A DNA stretch of 64,000 bases from Fratercula arctica (Eukaryota; Chordata; Aves; Charadriiformes; Alcidae), in NCBI GenBank assembly GCA_947846985.1, contig CANTUZ010000002.1, positions 17,561,587-17,625,586 of the forward strand. The letters are read 5' to 3'. The notes under the pieces were generated by a model. The model was not told where the DNA came from, did not search any database, and saw only the letters and a list, made by a program, of their open reading frames with translations. This document shows positions 1-12,733 of this stretch, piece after piece. The number at the start of each line of letters is the position of its first letter. Position 1 is the first letter of the stretch. The position numbers were made by a program, and so were the translations under genes.

Positions 1-1387
1 TGCATGCAGATGCTGATGAATCATGTGCTGACCTTCCCCAGACAATACACCTCCATGCACTCAGCCAAGCAGCAGATGCCGCGCTGCTGCTGACTCAGTC
101 CGTTTCACTGAAGAATTCACTGGTGATTGCAGCTTTCAGATTTCACTAAGTGATCTCAAAAAAAATCTTTGCACCGGAGGTAAGCCCACAATCTGAGTCA
201 GGCGTTTCCTTAAAAAACAATTTTTTTCCAGTCATGGAGAGGTGTGCTCTGTACTACGTTTTAAGTGGCTGCAGGAGGAGGGGGCGGATTGCAGGGCAAT
301 ATGCCTCTCCCTGCAGCTCTGCATATTCCAATTAAGAAAAAACGTTCACATGAACAAGGACAAAATATGCATGAGAACAAAAATAACTTATGCAACCACA
401 TGAGAAACCCAGGTAATATCATGCAATATCCCAGCTAAACAGTCCTTTTTACAGATTACTTTCTTTTTGGCCTGCGTCGGCCTGCTGGAAATCAGTGATT
501 CTCAACTAGAATAATACAAAATCTAAGATTTCAAGTACGCAGCACACTTCCACTGCATAAAATGACTGGAAACAACCTGAGATGCCCATGTCTATTGTGT
601 CTCAATGATCTCCAAGACATGGGACAGTCAAGATTTTTCTTCCCAGTGACAACCCTCAGTTCTGCGCTGTCTAGAGCAAAGATCCAGCCAGCTACATTAG
701 TTGGCTGGAAACAATCTCTATTGTCTATACCCCTGTCGCAGCTTATTATGGCAATTACAGAATACCCATTCTTCCAGAGTTTTAAAACAAGTGCAAGGTA
801 ATGATCTGTTCTGTAGGTTGTGCACAATGGGGCCATTCTGATACATTCCTCCTTGCTTGAACTGTGTTACCAGAAGAAATAAATAAAAAAAAAAAAAAGG
901 TGGATAAAGAAGAAATTAAACACACAGAAATAGATTTTTTATGTAAAACATAAAACACTCAGAATGATTTTTGCTGCATGAAGAGCTCATTTAACATGCC
1001 TGGTGAGTAGTGTGTGTCCTTAGTAGCAGCAGGGCTACCTGAGGGACAGGAGCCCAGCATTCGCAGCTGCTCAAAAGGAGATTGTCTCTGCAAAGATCAT
1101 GAAAGGCAAGTGCATTTTCTACACCAGGCCCTAATGTTCTTCTTGGGCAAGAAGAAAGGGAGAACTTTGTTCACTGCTGTTTACAATAATTTACTGTAGA
1201 TGGAGTAACTATGGAGATGGCTGCTGCACATTTATTAGTACTAAATCTCTCAGGCTACGTATATGCAGGATTTGATGGGTTGGCTTAGAATATAAACCAG
1301 TTTCTGTGGTGCAGCACTCTATATATTATGGCCACTTTGTGCCTATCCAGCGCCCCATCCATTTTCTGTTCCCGCCCTGTCTCCTGG

Positions 1388-1530
1388 ATGCTCCTGCAGA
1401 CTGCGGAGCCGGTCGGGCCGGCTGCTCTGGGCCAGCCCGGCGTGCGGCTCCCGGGCACGCAGGGACCCTCCGGCCGCCTCTGCCCTGCACTGCCCACGGC
1501 TCGCCCGAGGACAGCCCGCGGTGTGGCAAA
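1388..1530. other. Small CpG-rich patch
   Basis: About 16 CpG dinucleotides occur in roughly 140 bases, far above the surrounding density. Clusters such as gagccggtcgggccggc and ggccgcctc are visible. It is too short for a classical CpG island and I see no convincing splice donor beside it. It could be a minor promoter, an enhancer core, or a GC-rich conserved segment. Confidence 0.35.
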
Positions 1531-4459
1531 ACAGGCACAATTTTTATGCAGAGCCGCAATTTAACTGGTAAACTGGAAGGCTGCAGAAGTGGCTTTTCAA
1601 AAGCCTGAGAGCCTGCTGAGCACTTAAACCGGTTTGTCTCTAGAGCTTAATGAATCTCTTCCCTTTTCACACATGTAACACTACACACCCTTTAAAAACG
1701 GAGAAATAATGCTCTGTGCCGAAGATATTTTAGGAGTATCCCTTGCTAGAACAGGCCTCCAAATTCCCAGTAAGTGCTCTGAGTAAGTGAGCCAGCAGTA
1801 AGTACAAGCAGGCAGAAAGCAGGGAGGAGCGGGACCCTTCCCTCTTGGAAGGAAGGGAAGCCTTTGTGGGTTATTTTTGAACGCTGACCTAAAAGGCTGA
1901 TTTTCCATCCACCCGCCACCCCGGACTGAGCAAAGGAGCCAGGTACGAGCAAAGCAAGGCGAACAGCTGGCTGCTAGAGCTGTTCAGCTTCTAACAAGAG
2001 AAAGATCCAATGTGACTACCATAAACAGCAGAAAGCCCATCAGAGTGCTTGCAGGTGCAAGGAAGAAATGTGCTTTTCCTGCTATTATTGTCAGGCTGGC
2101 TTGGAGCGCAGCTTAACCCTCTCTCTGCTGCCTGCTGCAGCCATGGGGCCATCAGAGAGGCAAAGGCAAGTGGGCAAGAAATCTCCAGCCCATGGGGTTT
2201 ACTCTGATCCTCCTTTTGGCACCAGTGGTGAGGAGCAACAAGGTGGAAATGCACCGTGAGGAACTGGTGCGACCGTCTCCTCCTGCTCTGCAAACTTATC
2301 ACATGTGGAAGGGAAAACCCCACAGTGCTATGGGCGGTGGGAAGGCCTGGCTGGGAGCGGGATGCTGTCACCGTGCCCATCACAGCTCCACAATGGGAAC
2401 AAATAAGGCGGAGAAGCCTGCACCCCTCTGCCTGTGTGGTGCCCTTGGCACCAAACCCCCCAACAAGCTCTCCTCAGACCCACCACATGGCAAAAGGCTC
2501 TGTGCCCAGTGCAGTGGTGGCAAGTGGCTGCTAGCCGGGACACTGTTGGGACATGTGCCTCGAAGGGCTGAGCAGAAGCCGCAGGGAGGTACCATCCCCC
2601 CACATCGGTCCTGGCGGGGGACAGGGGAGCCAGAGGCCCTGCCCAAGTAAAGCCTGCAGGACATCAACCATGTCAGCACCCAACGTCCGCAAGAATACTG
2701 ACCAGCTTTTCAAACCTGGCTGCAGCACTGGGACGCTCTTCCCATCCTCCCTTAGATAAATAAATCTAAAACATAAAATCAAAGGAATTGGATTGGCAGG
2801 AGTAACAAAACCGTTGCGGCAGCACTGTCTTGGAAATAATCTGTCAGACTGGGCCAAAGAGTAAAGGCTGTGCAGAGCTTCTAATTTGAGGGAAGATCAA
2901 CAACGCTGGAAAACAGTTTATTTTTCCAGCGCTCATTTGTTTTGTTTGCCAATGACATCAGTGCTTTCTGATAGGGTTTGCTTCCTGAGGATGCCTGCTA
3001 TCTTGCCAGCGTTTCCGACTTGTCCCCGTCAGCCGGTACGACTCCACATTACACTGGAAACAGGGGCCAAGCTTTTCTCTGGAAACTTCTCGGCAGCACT
3101 CTCAGATGCAAAGAAACAAGTGCAGGCTGAACGGCGGAAACCGGCATCAGCCCCCCTGTATGCCGATACAATGGGGACCCGCAGCCCCGGCAAGCGGGAC
3201 ACAATGGAACCACCAGATGGAAACGTCATCAGAGCACCTCGGTTCAGGGTGCTCTGCCCCAGAGCAGGGACCTCACTGCTGGTCCTGAGAAAAGCCCAAA
3301 GCGCTCCTGAAAGATGCCCTGAAGAAATCTGGTGCTAGAGTTTCCTCTGCGCTGCTTCTGGAGCCCATTACCAGTGGTGGAAACGCACTGGTATCTGTTG
3401 ATGGTCTGCCTTTATCTGCAGTTTTTTTCAGTGGCAGGGGTTTCCAAGCCTTTTGGAGGGGTACCACCACCACCTGTAGGATGATCAGTACCAGCAATGA
3501 TGAATGACAACACTTGTGGCAGTGGCAGAAGCAGCTCCACGCTCCGAAATATCTGGCACGCCGTTGAATCCTCCCTGCATGGTGTTTCGAGCAGCCCATT
3601 GGCGTGCTCCTTCCTTTAGCCCTGGCTCCAGAGAGCGTCCTGGCGCAGCACCCACGTATTGGGTGGGAGACCAGAAGTGGCAGAGAATTTAGCTTTGGCT
3701 GCTCTCTGTTCCATCTCTCCTGCCCTTGAAAAACTTGCTACTTGAAATAAAGTGGAAGGTGGCAACCCTTATGCTGTTTGAATACGACCCCTGAAGTCCT
3801 TGCACATGATTCGCCCTGCCCACCTCTGCCAGAACTATTTGTAACATTTTTGTAAGTGATTCAGTACAACTTTACAGATCAGAAAACACTGAAGGAACAT
3901 GATTCACATTGCAAAATGAAGCATACAAACATCATGAATTGCCGAAATTAAGGCACCTTGCATGGATGCACAAGTTCCTGCAGTCTGTAATTACATGACT
4001 TCAGGCTACTGAATTCTGCAGGACTGTAGCCTGGGTTGATGTGCAGGCTAGGTGATGCTAGTCTGCCCGGGCTTTATCTACAGCAGCTATCCAAACACTG
4101 TTCTGAAGACGGAGTTACTAACAGGCATCTGAATTACAAAGCATGTTATCTAGATGGGTCGCACATTAAGCTAGCTTATCTTCACTCACGTCTGGGTGAC
4201 ATTATTCCTATTTCATATCAGACATGTGCCAGACAGAAGTATTTATGCAGATAGACGAAAGTGAAAAACAACCCTCTCCATTCCAGGCGCCTAGTCTGAA
4301 GTGCCTACAACATGACTTTTTTAAAGCATATAGCCTTAAAAGTGAACTAGGTACGTTCAAAGCAACTGCTGCAAGAACCTAGTGCCTCTGCACATCAACC
4401 TGAGTGTGAAAAGTCAGCCGTCCACACAATGAAGACATGGGATGAGCCAAAAAATTGGC

Positions 4460-4760
4460 TGCAGAAATTTGTCTACCGCGCTCTCCTCCATCCCTCTGCC
4501 CACCTAATCCAGCACCATCACTTTTGTCCAGGCAGCCCCATATCCCTCCCACCTCTGTTAACTCCTCACCACTGTGCACCCCGCTGCCCTCATGTCCCAC
4601 TTGCCACCCCCACCTGTCCTTCTTGCCACCCCCCAGCATCCCTTCCCTGCCTTCCTGTCTCCTGGTCCCACCAGTCTGGATGCTCTTCCTGTACTGCCCA
4701 CCACCCTGCCCTCCTGCACCCGTTACAGCTTCTCCTGAACAGTCCTCGGTTCGTGTCCAT
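4460..4760. repeat. Pyrimidine-rich (C/T) low-complexity tract
   Basis: About 300 bases on the plus strand are strongly biased to C and T, with recurring short blocks such as ccacccccacctgtcct and ccctgccctcctgcaccc. The opposite strand is a purine-rich tract. Frames across it give low-complexity proline/serine/cysteine translations that should not be taken as genes. It may be an expanded simple-sequence region. Confidence 0.5.
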
Positions 4761-6489
4761 CACCCCCATTTCCTCCTTCCCCTCCTGATGACTAGCTTCT
4801 GTCACATCTACATTTCCAGCAGAAGCATCTCTGTGCCTGCTCTCTGTTCCCAGGTCCGAGACCCTGTCTCGCCTGGAAAAAGCAGGAGCTGTCATTATGG
4901 GGACAATCCAGCTCCACCGCTGCAGCCCTGGGCATGCTCTGCTTGCGCATTGATTGGAACGGTCAGAGAATGAGCACCGTCTCCGCGCAGGGCTGGGCTG
5001 CTCAGCACCAGAGGGATGAGAGGGAAAAATGATGGATGGGAGTGAGGGAAAAATCTTTGGAAAATCTCTAGAACCAGAGATGAGTCTGCTGAGAACATGA
5101 GCAGACGTCTCCGAGCCTTGTCACCACAGATCCTGTTCCCGATCATGATGGCACCACAGCTCTCAATCAAACAGCTGTAGGATTTCTTTTCTTTGCCCTT
5201 TTTAATGTGGGCAAAACAACATTCCTTCTCTCCTCCCTCCTCCCCCCTAGTTTTTCTTGGAAATGGTTGAATTGGTTTAGCTGACGATATTAAAATAAAT
5301 TTAGCCTGAGAGAGACACACAACCTGAAAGGCTCAGATCAAGGGATAAAAGTCTGACAGACTACAGCAATGGAAAACAGGTTCTTGTAGCAGAAGTTTTA
5401 ATACTAGATGGTACCACTCGCTCAGTCTAAATATCACCCTGAGCTACATCCCAGGAGAATATCTAAGTCTTTGGCCATTGTAATTGCTCCTGTTTTCTCA
5501 CTCTGGTTTTGCATGGGTGCATAGGAGACACCTTATCAAAAATAAAGACATTAAATAAGGTTTTGCCTTGATCATTTCATCTTTTCGGGGACAATAAAAG
5601 TCAGATGGGACTGTAAATGGTAGGCTGCTGTGCATGCAGCTGCCCCGGTGTGCCGTGCCCCTGCCCTCTGCTGTGGAAAGAACCACCACCACATTCACTG
5701 GCTGGCAGGCACACGCTCCATCGGGCAAGATCAAATCCATGTGCTTGAAGAGCCTTCAACAACAATGTTCACTATGATCAAGTACTAGATATTTAATGCA
5801 AAGATAGTCTAGAACACAGGAAAAAGAGGTTAGAGAATATTAATGTAAGTTGGATGTATTCAAGTTGGCAGGGCTTAATTAAGCGTAGGCTAGGAGTAAG
5901 GAAGGAGTAGGGAATGAGCCAGGGCAGCCTCCGAGCCATGAGTAAATACCTCCTAGAAATTCTCAAAGGATAGGCGAAGGGCAAACATATTATCTAACTT
6001 CAAACAAAGGGGGGAAGGAGACAGATCTGAGGTTCCATAGAACAAACAGCCTGGCTTTGATATTGACTCAGACAAATTATTATTCAACCCACTTGTAAAT
6101 ACTTATAACAGGTGTCAATTTATCGCGGAGCGGGAGGGAGTGAGTATGCGATCCAGGAGGAGCAGCGGCGTTTCCAGCTCCCTGCTTCCCGCCCTGCACT
6201 GCAGCTGCATCCACTCCCACATGATAAAGCCATGAGAAAACAGAAAACACAGACTTGTCAAGAACAAATTAAGTCTAATCAATTTAATTTTCTTCTTTGA
6301 TGGAGCTGGGAGCATAGTGACTAGGGAGGAAAAGACAGTAGAAGTCACACACTGGAACGAGGAAAGCTTTTGATGGATGCCTGTGATATATGCAAATCAA
6401 GTGAATATAATTTAGGTATAATTTACTCTAGGTGGGTATACAAATGTTTCAAATCTGTACTCAAGGAATAGTTAGTAAATTCAATGGCA

Positions 6490-7300
6490 ACCTGAAAAGG
6501 TCTGAGCCTGGGGTCTTGCTCTATTCGGTATTTCCATTAATGACTTGTAAATTAGAATAAAGATTACAATTACAAATCTGTAGGGAGTGCTGTGAGCATT
6601 TTCAGGGATTACAATTAGAATAAAATCTTAATAAATTAGAGACTGAGTCTGGAATGAGTGACTGAGATTCAATACGGGCAGGTGTAAAGCACCGTGTTGA
6701 AGAAGAAGGAAGCAATGCAGAAGTGCAAAAAGGAGTCTCGGGGGCTAGAGCCGCGAAGAGAGAAGACATCAAGAGTAGCGTGGGGCTTGGTTCACACAGG
6801 TGAATGTGCTTGGAGACACACTAAGAGCAGCACCACGTGTCAGGCTCTTTATTCCCCTCAGCCTTATATCCAATTTTGGGCCTTACCTCAAGTGAGATGC
6901 TGCTCCCTGCCACTTGCTCACAAGAATTAGAAGTTTAGGAAGTGTGACCCCTTGAGAAGAGGGTACAAGAAGTGGGCTTGTTTAGCTGAAAGAAAAGGGA
7001 GGAGGAATGAGGGTGAGAGAATGAGAGATGATAACAAGTTTCAGATATGTCAGGCTGCTAAAAGGCAGTGATAATCTTGTCCTGCTCCCTGCGGATGTGG
7101 AAAACTGAAGGGACTGGCTTAGCATGCAGCAAGGGAGATTTAGGTTAGATATTAAGGGGAACTGTCTAGCCATGATGATACTTAACCACTGGTTACACAG
7201 GGAGGCTGCGAATCTCCATCAGCAGAGGTTTTCAAGAACAGGCTAAACGAAGCTCTATCAGGAATGGCGCAGATGAAGCAGATCCTGCCTCAGAACCAAG
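6490..7300 (+). mobile_element. Old, diverged CR1 LINE fragment
   Basis: The segment follows the order of the CR1 ORF2 3' half and tail. A reverse-transcriptase-region match (tccattaatgacttgtaaa) lies near 6530. Next comes the 'rather than a linker' stretch including agattcaatacgggcagg near 6667. Then follow the C-terminal region with cttgtttagctgaaagaaaa near 6978, gcaagggagatttaggttag near 7129, and 'ggaggctgcgaatctccatc' near 7200. It carries many substitutions and small indels with no open frame, so it is an ancient inactive copy, much older than the CR1s near 13 kb. Ends are approximate; the 3' octamer tail is not visible. Confidence 0.75.
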
Positions 7301-10300
7301 GGATTTGGGATGGAAACTAAACGCGTTGACATTCCTCTGCTCCTTCCCCCCCCAAAAGGTATCGTTTTGTTGCTGTGCCCCACACATTTCCAAGAAAATC
7401 AAAATGCTTCTGTACAAGATTCCTAGTCTAAGTAGCCACCTTACCTGAATTACAATGTGGCTTTCCCCCCTGGGCTACGACTGTTCGAAGTAGAACAACC
7501 ACTTTATCACAAAATGCCACCAATGACCTACTTTGCAATCCCCTTTCCTGACACCCTCTGCACTTTGGGGAGGAGTGAGGGGGTGCCAAGGGCAGGCAGG
7601 CCTGGCAGGGTGGCAAACACCGCGCAGTAGGAACAGAAACTTTGCCTTTCCTCCAGGGATGGGAGGGATAGGGAGTCTGAGACACAAGAGACACACTGCA
7701 TGTTGCAGGATCTTGAGCAGAAAAGAGACAGTAGATGTGCTGAGTGGAAGTACAAGAACAGGGTCCTGACCAAAGGACTCATATCGGATCACAGACACAC
7801 ACCAGGCAAAGCTTCAAGAAAGTTCCCATTACAGCCAACACCATACTGAGGGCTTCAAAGCCACTAGTGCTAAATGCACAATCATCTCTGCTGACGACAT
7901 GGGAAGATGTGCCAAAGTCCTTGCTGGAAGATAAGCCAATTCTGTGTTGGCTCTGCATGTCTTCCCAGGCCAGTCTCTCCCATTCACCTCACAGAAATTA
8001 AAAAGAAATCTGTGAATTTTTGTGTTTAACCCTCATTACCTGTGAGCAGGAGGGTTCACATTTTTTCACTAACACAGGGATTCACAGACAGAGGAAATTA
8101 CAGCTCAGATTCTCTTTGCATTGTCTGAGCAAAAAGTCCTCACTGAAATCACAGAGGAACTGTGCCAGAGAATAAATTAATGATACGGCGTGTCTCCAAT
8201 AAAATTAGGAAGTGGGGAGGAGAAGAGGAGCGAGTCTCGAAGAGTTTGTTTAACTCTCAGACGGTAGTTATTCCTGTCTTCTATCTCACCAGTGCAGATG
8301 CATCAGCAAACCCACTGTGGCACCAGAGAGAACGCAGAGCATCTCCTGGGGGACACCTCAACGAGTGACAGCTGCTCTCCAGGGGTTGACAGCCCCGTTT
8401 GTTAGGAGGTTCCAGGTCATATTTCAAAGTTTGCCTTCTCAGATTTGCCAAGAAGAAATGGAAGAGAGCTAGATTCTTTTTTTTTTTAAGTAATATGGGT
8501 GTTTGGGTACTGGGTTCGCACAATGATGAAATAAGTGTGAAATAAGTTTGTATCCGTAATAAGGTTGATTTTTAAATTTGCCATGGACCAATCCAGCCCT
8601 GACTGAACGCTGATTCGCTGAGGCTCGTAAGCATCCAAATAGAAGTAAACGCATAAAGGGAGAGAGGAAACGTCCACGCATGCACAGATACCGCTGCTCG
8701 CATTAGCTGGTTTTCAAAATGTCAACAGCTCCCTTCCCCCGATGACAGAGCGGCACATTACTCCACTGAAATCGGTCCAGGTTTTTTTCAAAGAAGGAGC
8801 AATTGTTAAAGAGCACTCACTGCTACTCTGTGCTCCAGATACAACCAGTCCTTCAACCAATTGGCAGCATATGGTTTATTTCCTCAAATGACAGCTTTTG
8901 TTTGTCACAACAGGAGAACAAAATAGTACATTTATTAAACAAAGCATAATTAGCCAACTCTTTCCCTCCCAAAAAGGAACTGCAGAAAAGGGTATTTTTT
9001 AGGACTCGGACGCATGTTTCCATGCTGTTTACGACACTTCTGTACAGAGCAATCCATTCTGGTGGAACAAAACACGTGGAATCACATTTGTTGTTCACAT
9101 CTTAAAATCAAGATGTTAAGGGATAATCATCCCACCTAAAATACCTATCGCAAAGTGCTAATAAGCTGCTCCCACGCTAGGACTACATGGACCATTATTA
9201 CTGTTTGCATGTTTTTTAACAGAAAAGCTCTCCATCTGTACAAACCAAAAAACCACCCAGATCTCAGTAATGACTGTACTAAATGTTTCGAAGTACAAAT
9301 TTTTAATAAGGGATCCATCACATAGTTGAACTTCTTTGAGGTGACAGTGACGTGACTTATAGAGCCTGGGCTCTGTGATCAAAAGGATTACACACATTAG
9401 CATCCTACTAATCACAGCAGGACAGGCCAGCCCATCAGGCCAGGACTCACGGAGGAGAGATCCGTAAACAAACACTTTCTCCCGCTCACAAACATGGCTG
9501 GGAGCGGAGGCGCTCCAAGGCTGGTGTGGTCTTCTCCTCTTTCAAAGAGATAAGGATTGTGTCTGCTGGAGTAAATAAATTCTCAGCATAGTCTTATGCA
9601 TCCGTTTGTTTACTCATTTTCAGACATTACCATCCTCTCCTGTGTTGTTATCCCTTTTATATTACCCTTGTACGTATAATCAAATGCCCTCTCTTCTGGA
9701 TTGACCCTCTGCTTCTTCCTGTATTATAGACGCCTTTGATCTTTCTTTCTTGCATCTGTGTGTCCTGCCTTGTAGTCTCAGCAGGATTTCCCCCCGACCC
9801 CTTGCACTACCAGAAAATAAATGCCAAAGCAGCATTTGTACGCTTTAGCGCAGGAAAAAAAAATGAGAGAGACGCTGGAGGAGCCTACACACAGGCGCTG
9901 CTGTGCTGCCGAGGCACGGGGTGTGCTGGGCAGGGCTGGCCACCGGTGGGTGAGGTGAGCCCAGGCTGGTGAAAGGTGGCCCAGCTCCTGAGCCCCCCTG
10001 GATGAACAAGGCGAGCAGCTATCACCATGACGGGGGAAGAGGGACCATCCTAAAATTTCAGAAATGGCTGTTAATTTTTCCCCCTTCATCACGCACTTGG
10101 TGACTTGCACTTTCAAGAAGCAAAACTCAGCCTTTAACTTTTTTTTTCTTTTTTTCGACTAGCTCAGATTTCAAAACCCCTTCCCTTGCCCCACCATTTG
10201 AGATGGTCCGAATTAGGGCTGACAAATTCTATTAATATCCTAACTGTAATACACTTGGGTGACGAAGAGGCTGCCGTTGATTTTTGTTCGCTGCAGGCAC

Positions 10301-10699
10301 TGCCAATACCAGCAGAACTGAGGGTTATCTCTAGGTAGATGTGAAAAGATGCCATCAGTTCACACAGAGACCTTAAGGATCGCATCAAGACTGCTGAAAG
10401 GCTGACCAACCCCTTCCTTCATAGCTGGAACTGGTGAGTAAGCTTCCCCACCAAGCCCGAGTCCACTGGCTCTTCAAACAAAGCACAATAACAAGGTTGC
10501 AGAAAGTGAGATAACCCTTTCCACTCAAGAAGTGGAAAACAACATCTGCTAAAAACCAAATAAACTGGTGTAATGGCTTCAGCAAGAGACCCAGAGGATT
10601 TTAGGGATGCAGCTCGTGGCTTGGTCAACACATTGTGAACAGCAAATTACAAGAGAACAATTGTTTCATACCAAGCTCTCCCACCCCTGAACTCCCTCA

Positions 10700-10740
10700 A
10701 GGTTAATTAGGATGGCCTCCGGCCAAATTAATTAGAAGAG
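10700..10740. promoter_or_regulatory. Dyad-symmetric NFI-like site flanked by two TAATTA cores
   Basis: A TGGC-N5-GCCA element (10713-10725, tggcctccggcca), matching the palindromic NFI half-site arrangement, is bracketed by ttaatta (10703-10709) and attaatta (10727-10734). Both flanking cores are homeodomain-type sites. The whole block is a near-symmetric inverted repeat with an AT-rich outside and GC-rich centre. Factor identities are inferred from consensus only and no activity is shown. Confidence 0.3.
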
Positions 10741-11859
10741 AAGATTTGGGCAGGACTTTGCTATGCACTCGGAACTAGTTCCAAGGTGACCGAGAAGTTC
10801 AGAAATGCCTCACCTTCCAAATAAAGCCTGCTTGGCAAAAAAACGAGCTCACATGTGCCATGTCATTTCTCCAACAATCAGGAGAAACACTTAAAAGTAA
10901 TCTTTCCCTAACTAACGGCGAAGGCAGAAGAATTTTCTGTATCCTTCCCACCGAACAATATGCCCTTGTTTATTTTCTGTGTGCTTTTTAGGTCGTAAGA
11001 GGCCAGTGAAATTATGCATCTAAAGAACAATATACTACTGTAATATGCCACTTGATACATACAGCCCGGCAGACTCTCAAAGATCCGTCTTTTCCAAGAG
11101 CTAGCGAATACATGTTGCAGCATGGAGAAATCCTGCACATCACCATAGGAAGGGAGGATGCAGAAGCAGGCCCAGCCTTCGAAACAACAGACTAAATTGG
11201 TATTTTAGTGGGTATTATAACATGCCCCGGTGGCACAGCTTAGGAGAGCATCCTGCCTTGAAGGTGACGGCCCTGCCCAGCTTCTCTACCTGGCGGCAGC
11301 AACCTGCCTTGACCTCCTCCAGACTCCTGCTGCCCTCAGCATCCGTGGCAAAGGGAATAGCTGTCAGGACCACACTTTTTTCCTCCAAGTGGTACCACGG
11401 TGAGTGGTAGAACTGCAAGAGCGTAGTAGGGTAGGGCAGATCTAGCCTCTGTGATTTCAAGCTGAGCGCTGGCACAAATTGAGGCTCTCCCAGTGGCTGC
11501 ATCTCTGAACTGCAAAGCCCTTCTCTGTCATTAATCTGATATTCTTTAGTTTGAAGCCGGAAGGTTGCTATTCTCCATGTGTCTGTTACCCACAAACAGC
11601 AACAGCGTTTCTGGGCAGAATCATAACTTTTAAAGTGACAAAGAGAAAAAGCTTCAGCTCATGCAAAGAAGTGGAGCTGAATACTTTTCGGCAGGACACA
11701 ATTCTCATTGTCACTAGCCAAGATTTAATGTCTTGACTGTGTGGATCAGACCAATTACTCAGAACAGTTACATCGTATTTTCACTTAAAGACGGGGGCTG
11801 GAGTAACTTGATGTGTAAGGTCCATGTCACAGAAAAGGCATTATTCTCAACTCTTGACA

Positions 11860-11907
11860 CAAAAAAAAAGGAAAAAATAAAAAAAACCAAAACCAAAACC
11901 AAACCCT
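11860..11907 (+). repeat. A-rich / (CAAAAC)n simple repeat
   Basis: A run of nine A residues leads into A-rich sequence and then several caaaac units before ordinary sequence resumes near 11908. No element body could be assigned to it. Confidence 0.8.
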
Positions 11908-12254
11908 TAATAGATGCAAGAGTCCTTTGGCACAGATCCAGCAGCAGACTAAGGCCATAATTTGTAATTCTGCGGCAATTATGACATGACATAACAGCAC
12001 AGACCTCCTTCTGACATAACAACTTTTTTTCATCTCCTTTGCAACAGTACATGGTTTAAAACAACCCCCAGAAAGGAAATAACCCCAAAGATCTATTTGA
12101 CTGCTGGGTAAATATCGGGAATAAGAATAAGCACCGAGAGGGACGGCAGGTGATGTTTCGGGCATCCTGCTCGGTGTCAACGGGACCCAGCACCGAATGG
12201 CAGCCGGTGCCCAGGTTGCGCCGGGGTGGGGGGACGGCAGCGACAGGCGCTGAA

Positions 12255-12265
12255 TGAAGGTGAGT
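12255..12265 (+). other. Possible plus-strand splice donor in the CpG island
   Basis: The sequence ATGAAG|GTGAGT places a consensus donor (GT at 12260-12261) after CpG-rich sequence, with an ATG two codons before the junction in a poor context. A rightward exon ending here would overlap the intron of the leftward candidate, so at most one of the two is likely to be the main transcript. Confidence 0.2.
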
Positions 12266-12547
12266 GGCACCGACTAACTTCCCTGGGACTCCTGCTCAAG
12301 GGGGAGCTGGGCCCTAAAACGGGGGGGCGATGGGGGGGGGGGACACGGGACGGGTAAAGAGAAGAACAAGCAGGTGCAAAGCGTCCGGAGGAGGGATTGG
12401 GGATACCGAGGGGATGTCTCTCCCCACCTCTCCCGGGTACCGCACATCGCCGCCCGCCTTGGGACCACTCTGAGCTTTTCCCGCCCGACACCCCCCGCCC
12501 TTCCCAGCTCCTCCCTAACCCCTTTCCACGACCTACCGGGAACTCAC

Positions 12548-12640
12548 CTCTCCGGACGATCACCGCAAGACCCTCCGGTGGCGGCTGGGGCCGCCGCGCT
12601 CAGCGGCCGCGGCAGCCGGGAGGCGCCGAGCCCGGGGCGG
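12548..12640 (-). other. Candidate non-coding first exon of a leftward gene
   Basis: Read on the minus strand, the CpG island gives CCGGAGAG followed by GTGAGT, a near-consensus 5' splice site; the exon's last base would be 12548. The 5' end is not determinable and 12640 is only where the GC-box core begins. No in-frame coding start with a good context is obvious, so this would be mainly 5' UTR. The downstream exons are not identified in 1-12.5 kb and may lie beyond the window. The call rests on CpG context plus one splice site, and chance occurrence is possible. Confidence 0.35.
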
Positions 12641-12660
12641 GGCGGGGCGGGGGGGGGGGG

Positions 12661-12733
12661 GGGCGGGACGGGGCGGGGCGGGGCGGGGGGCGGGCGGGGA
12701 CCCGCCCGCCCCCCGCCCCGCCCCGTCCCGCCC
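12661..12733. repeat. GC-only inverted repeat (hairpin/G4-prone)
   Basis: The left arm 12661-12698 (G/C with GGGGCGGGGC units) and right arm 12701-12733 are reverse complements over 33 bases, apart from one extra GGGGC unit in the left arm. They are separated by a 2-base spacer (ga). Both strands contain runs of G or C able to form G-quadruplex or i-motif structures, and each arm contains Sp1-type boxes. The long G run just before it (12649-12663) continues the same composition. A sequencing or assembly artefact in this hard-to-sequence stretch cannot be excluded. Confidence 0.75.

Larger units (their letters stand above)
1..6489. other. Unique non-coding stretch, no gene recognised
   Basis: I see no exon with a recognisable protein family here. 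Open frames are short and overlap in several frames. It contains an A-rich run (872-898), a CpG-rich patch (about 1390-1530), a weak 5S-like motif (about 3654-3674) and a pyrimidine-rich tract (about 4460-4760), listed separately where supported. The rest looks like ordinary intergenic or intronic avian sequence. Confidence 0.6.
7301..12149. other. Unique non-coding stretch, no gene recognised
   Basis: No exon or transposon was recognised. The segment includes short poly-T runs (8477-8487 and 10139-10155), an A-rich CAAAAC-type simple repeat (11860-11907), and the dyad motif at 10700-10740. If the minus-strand transcript from the CpG island is real, this would be its first intron or contain its next exons, but I could not pick one out. 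Confidence 0.55.
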
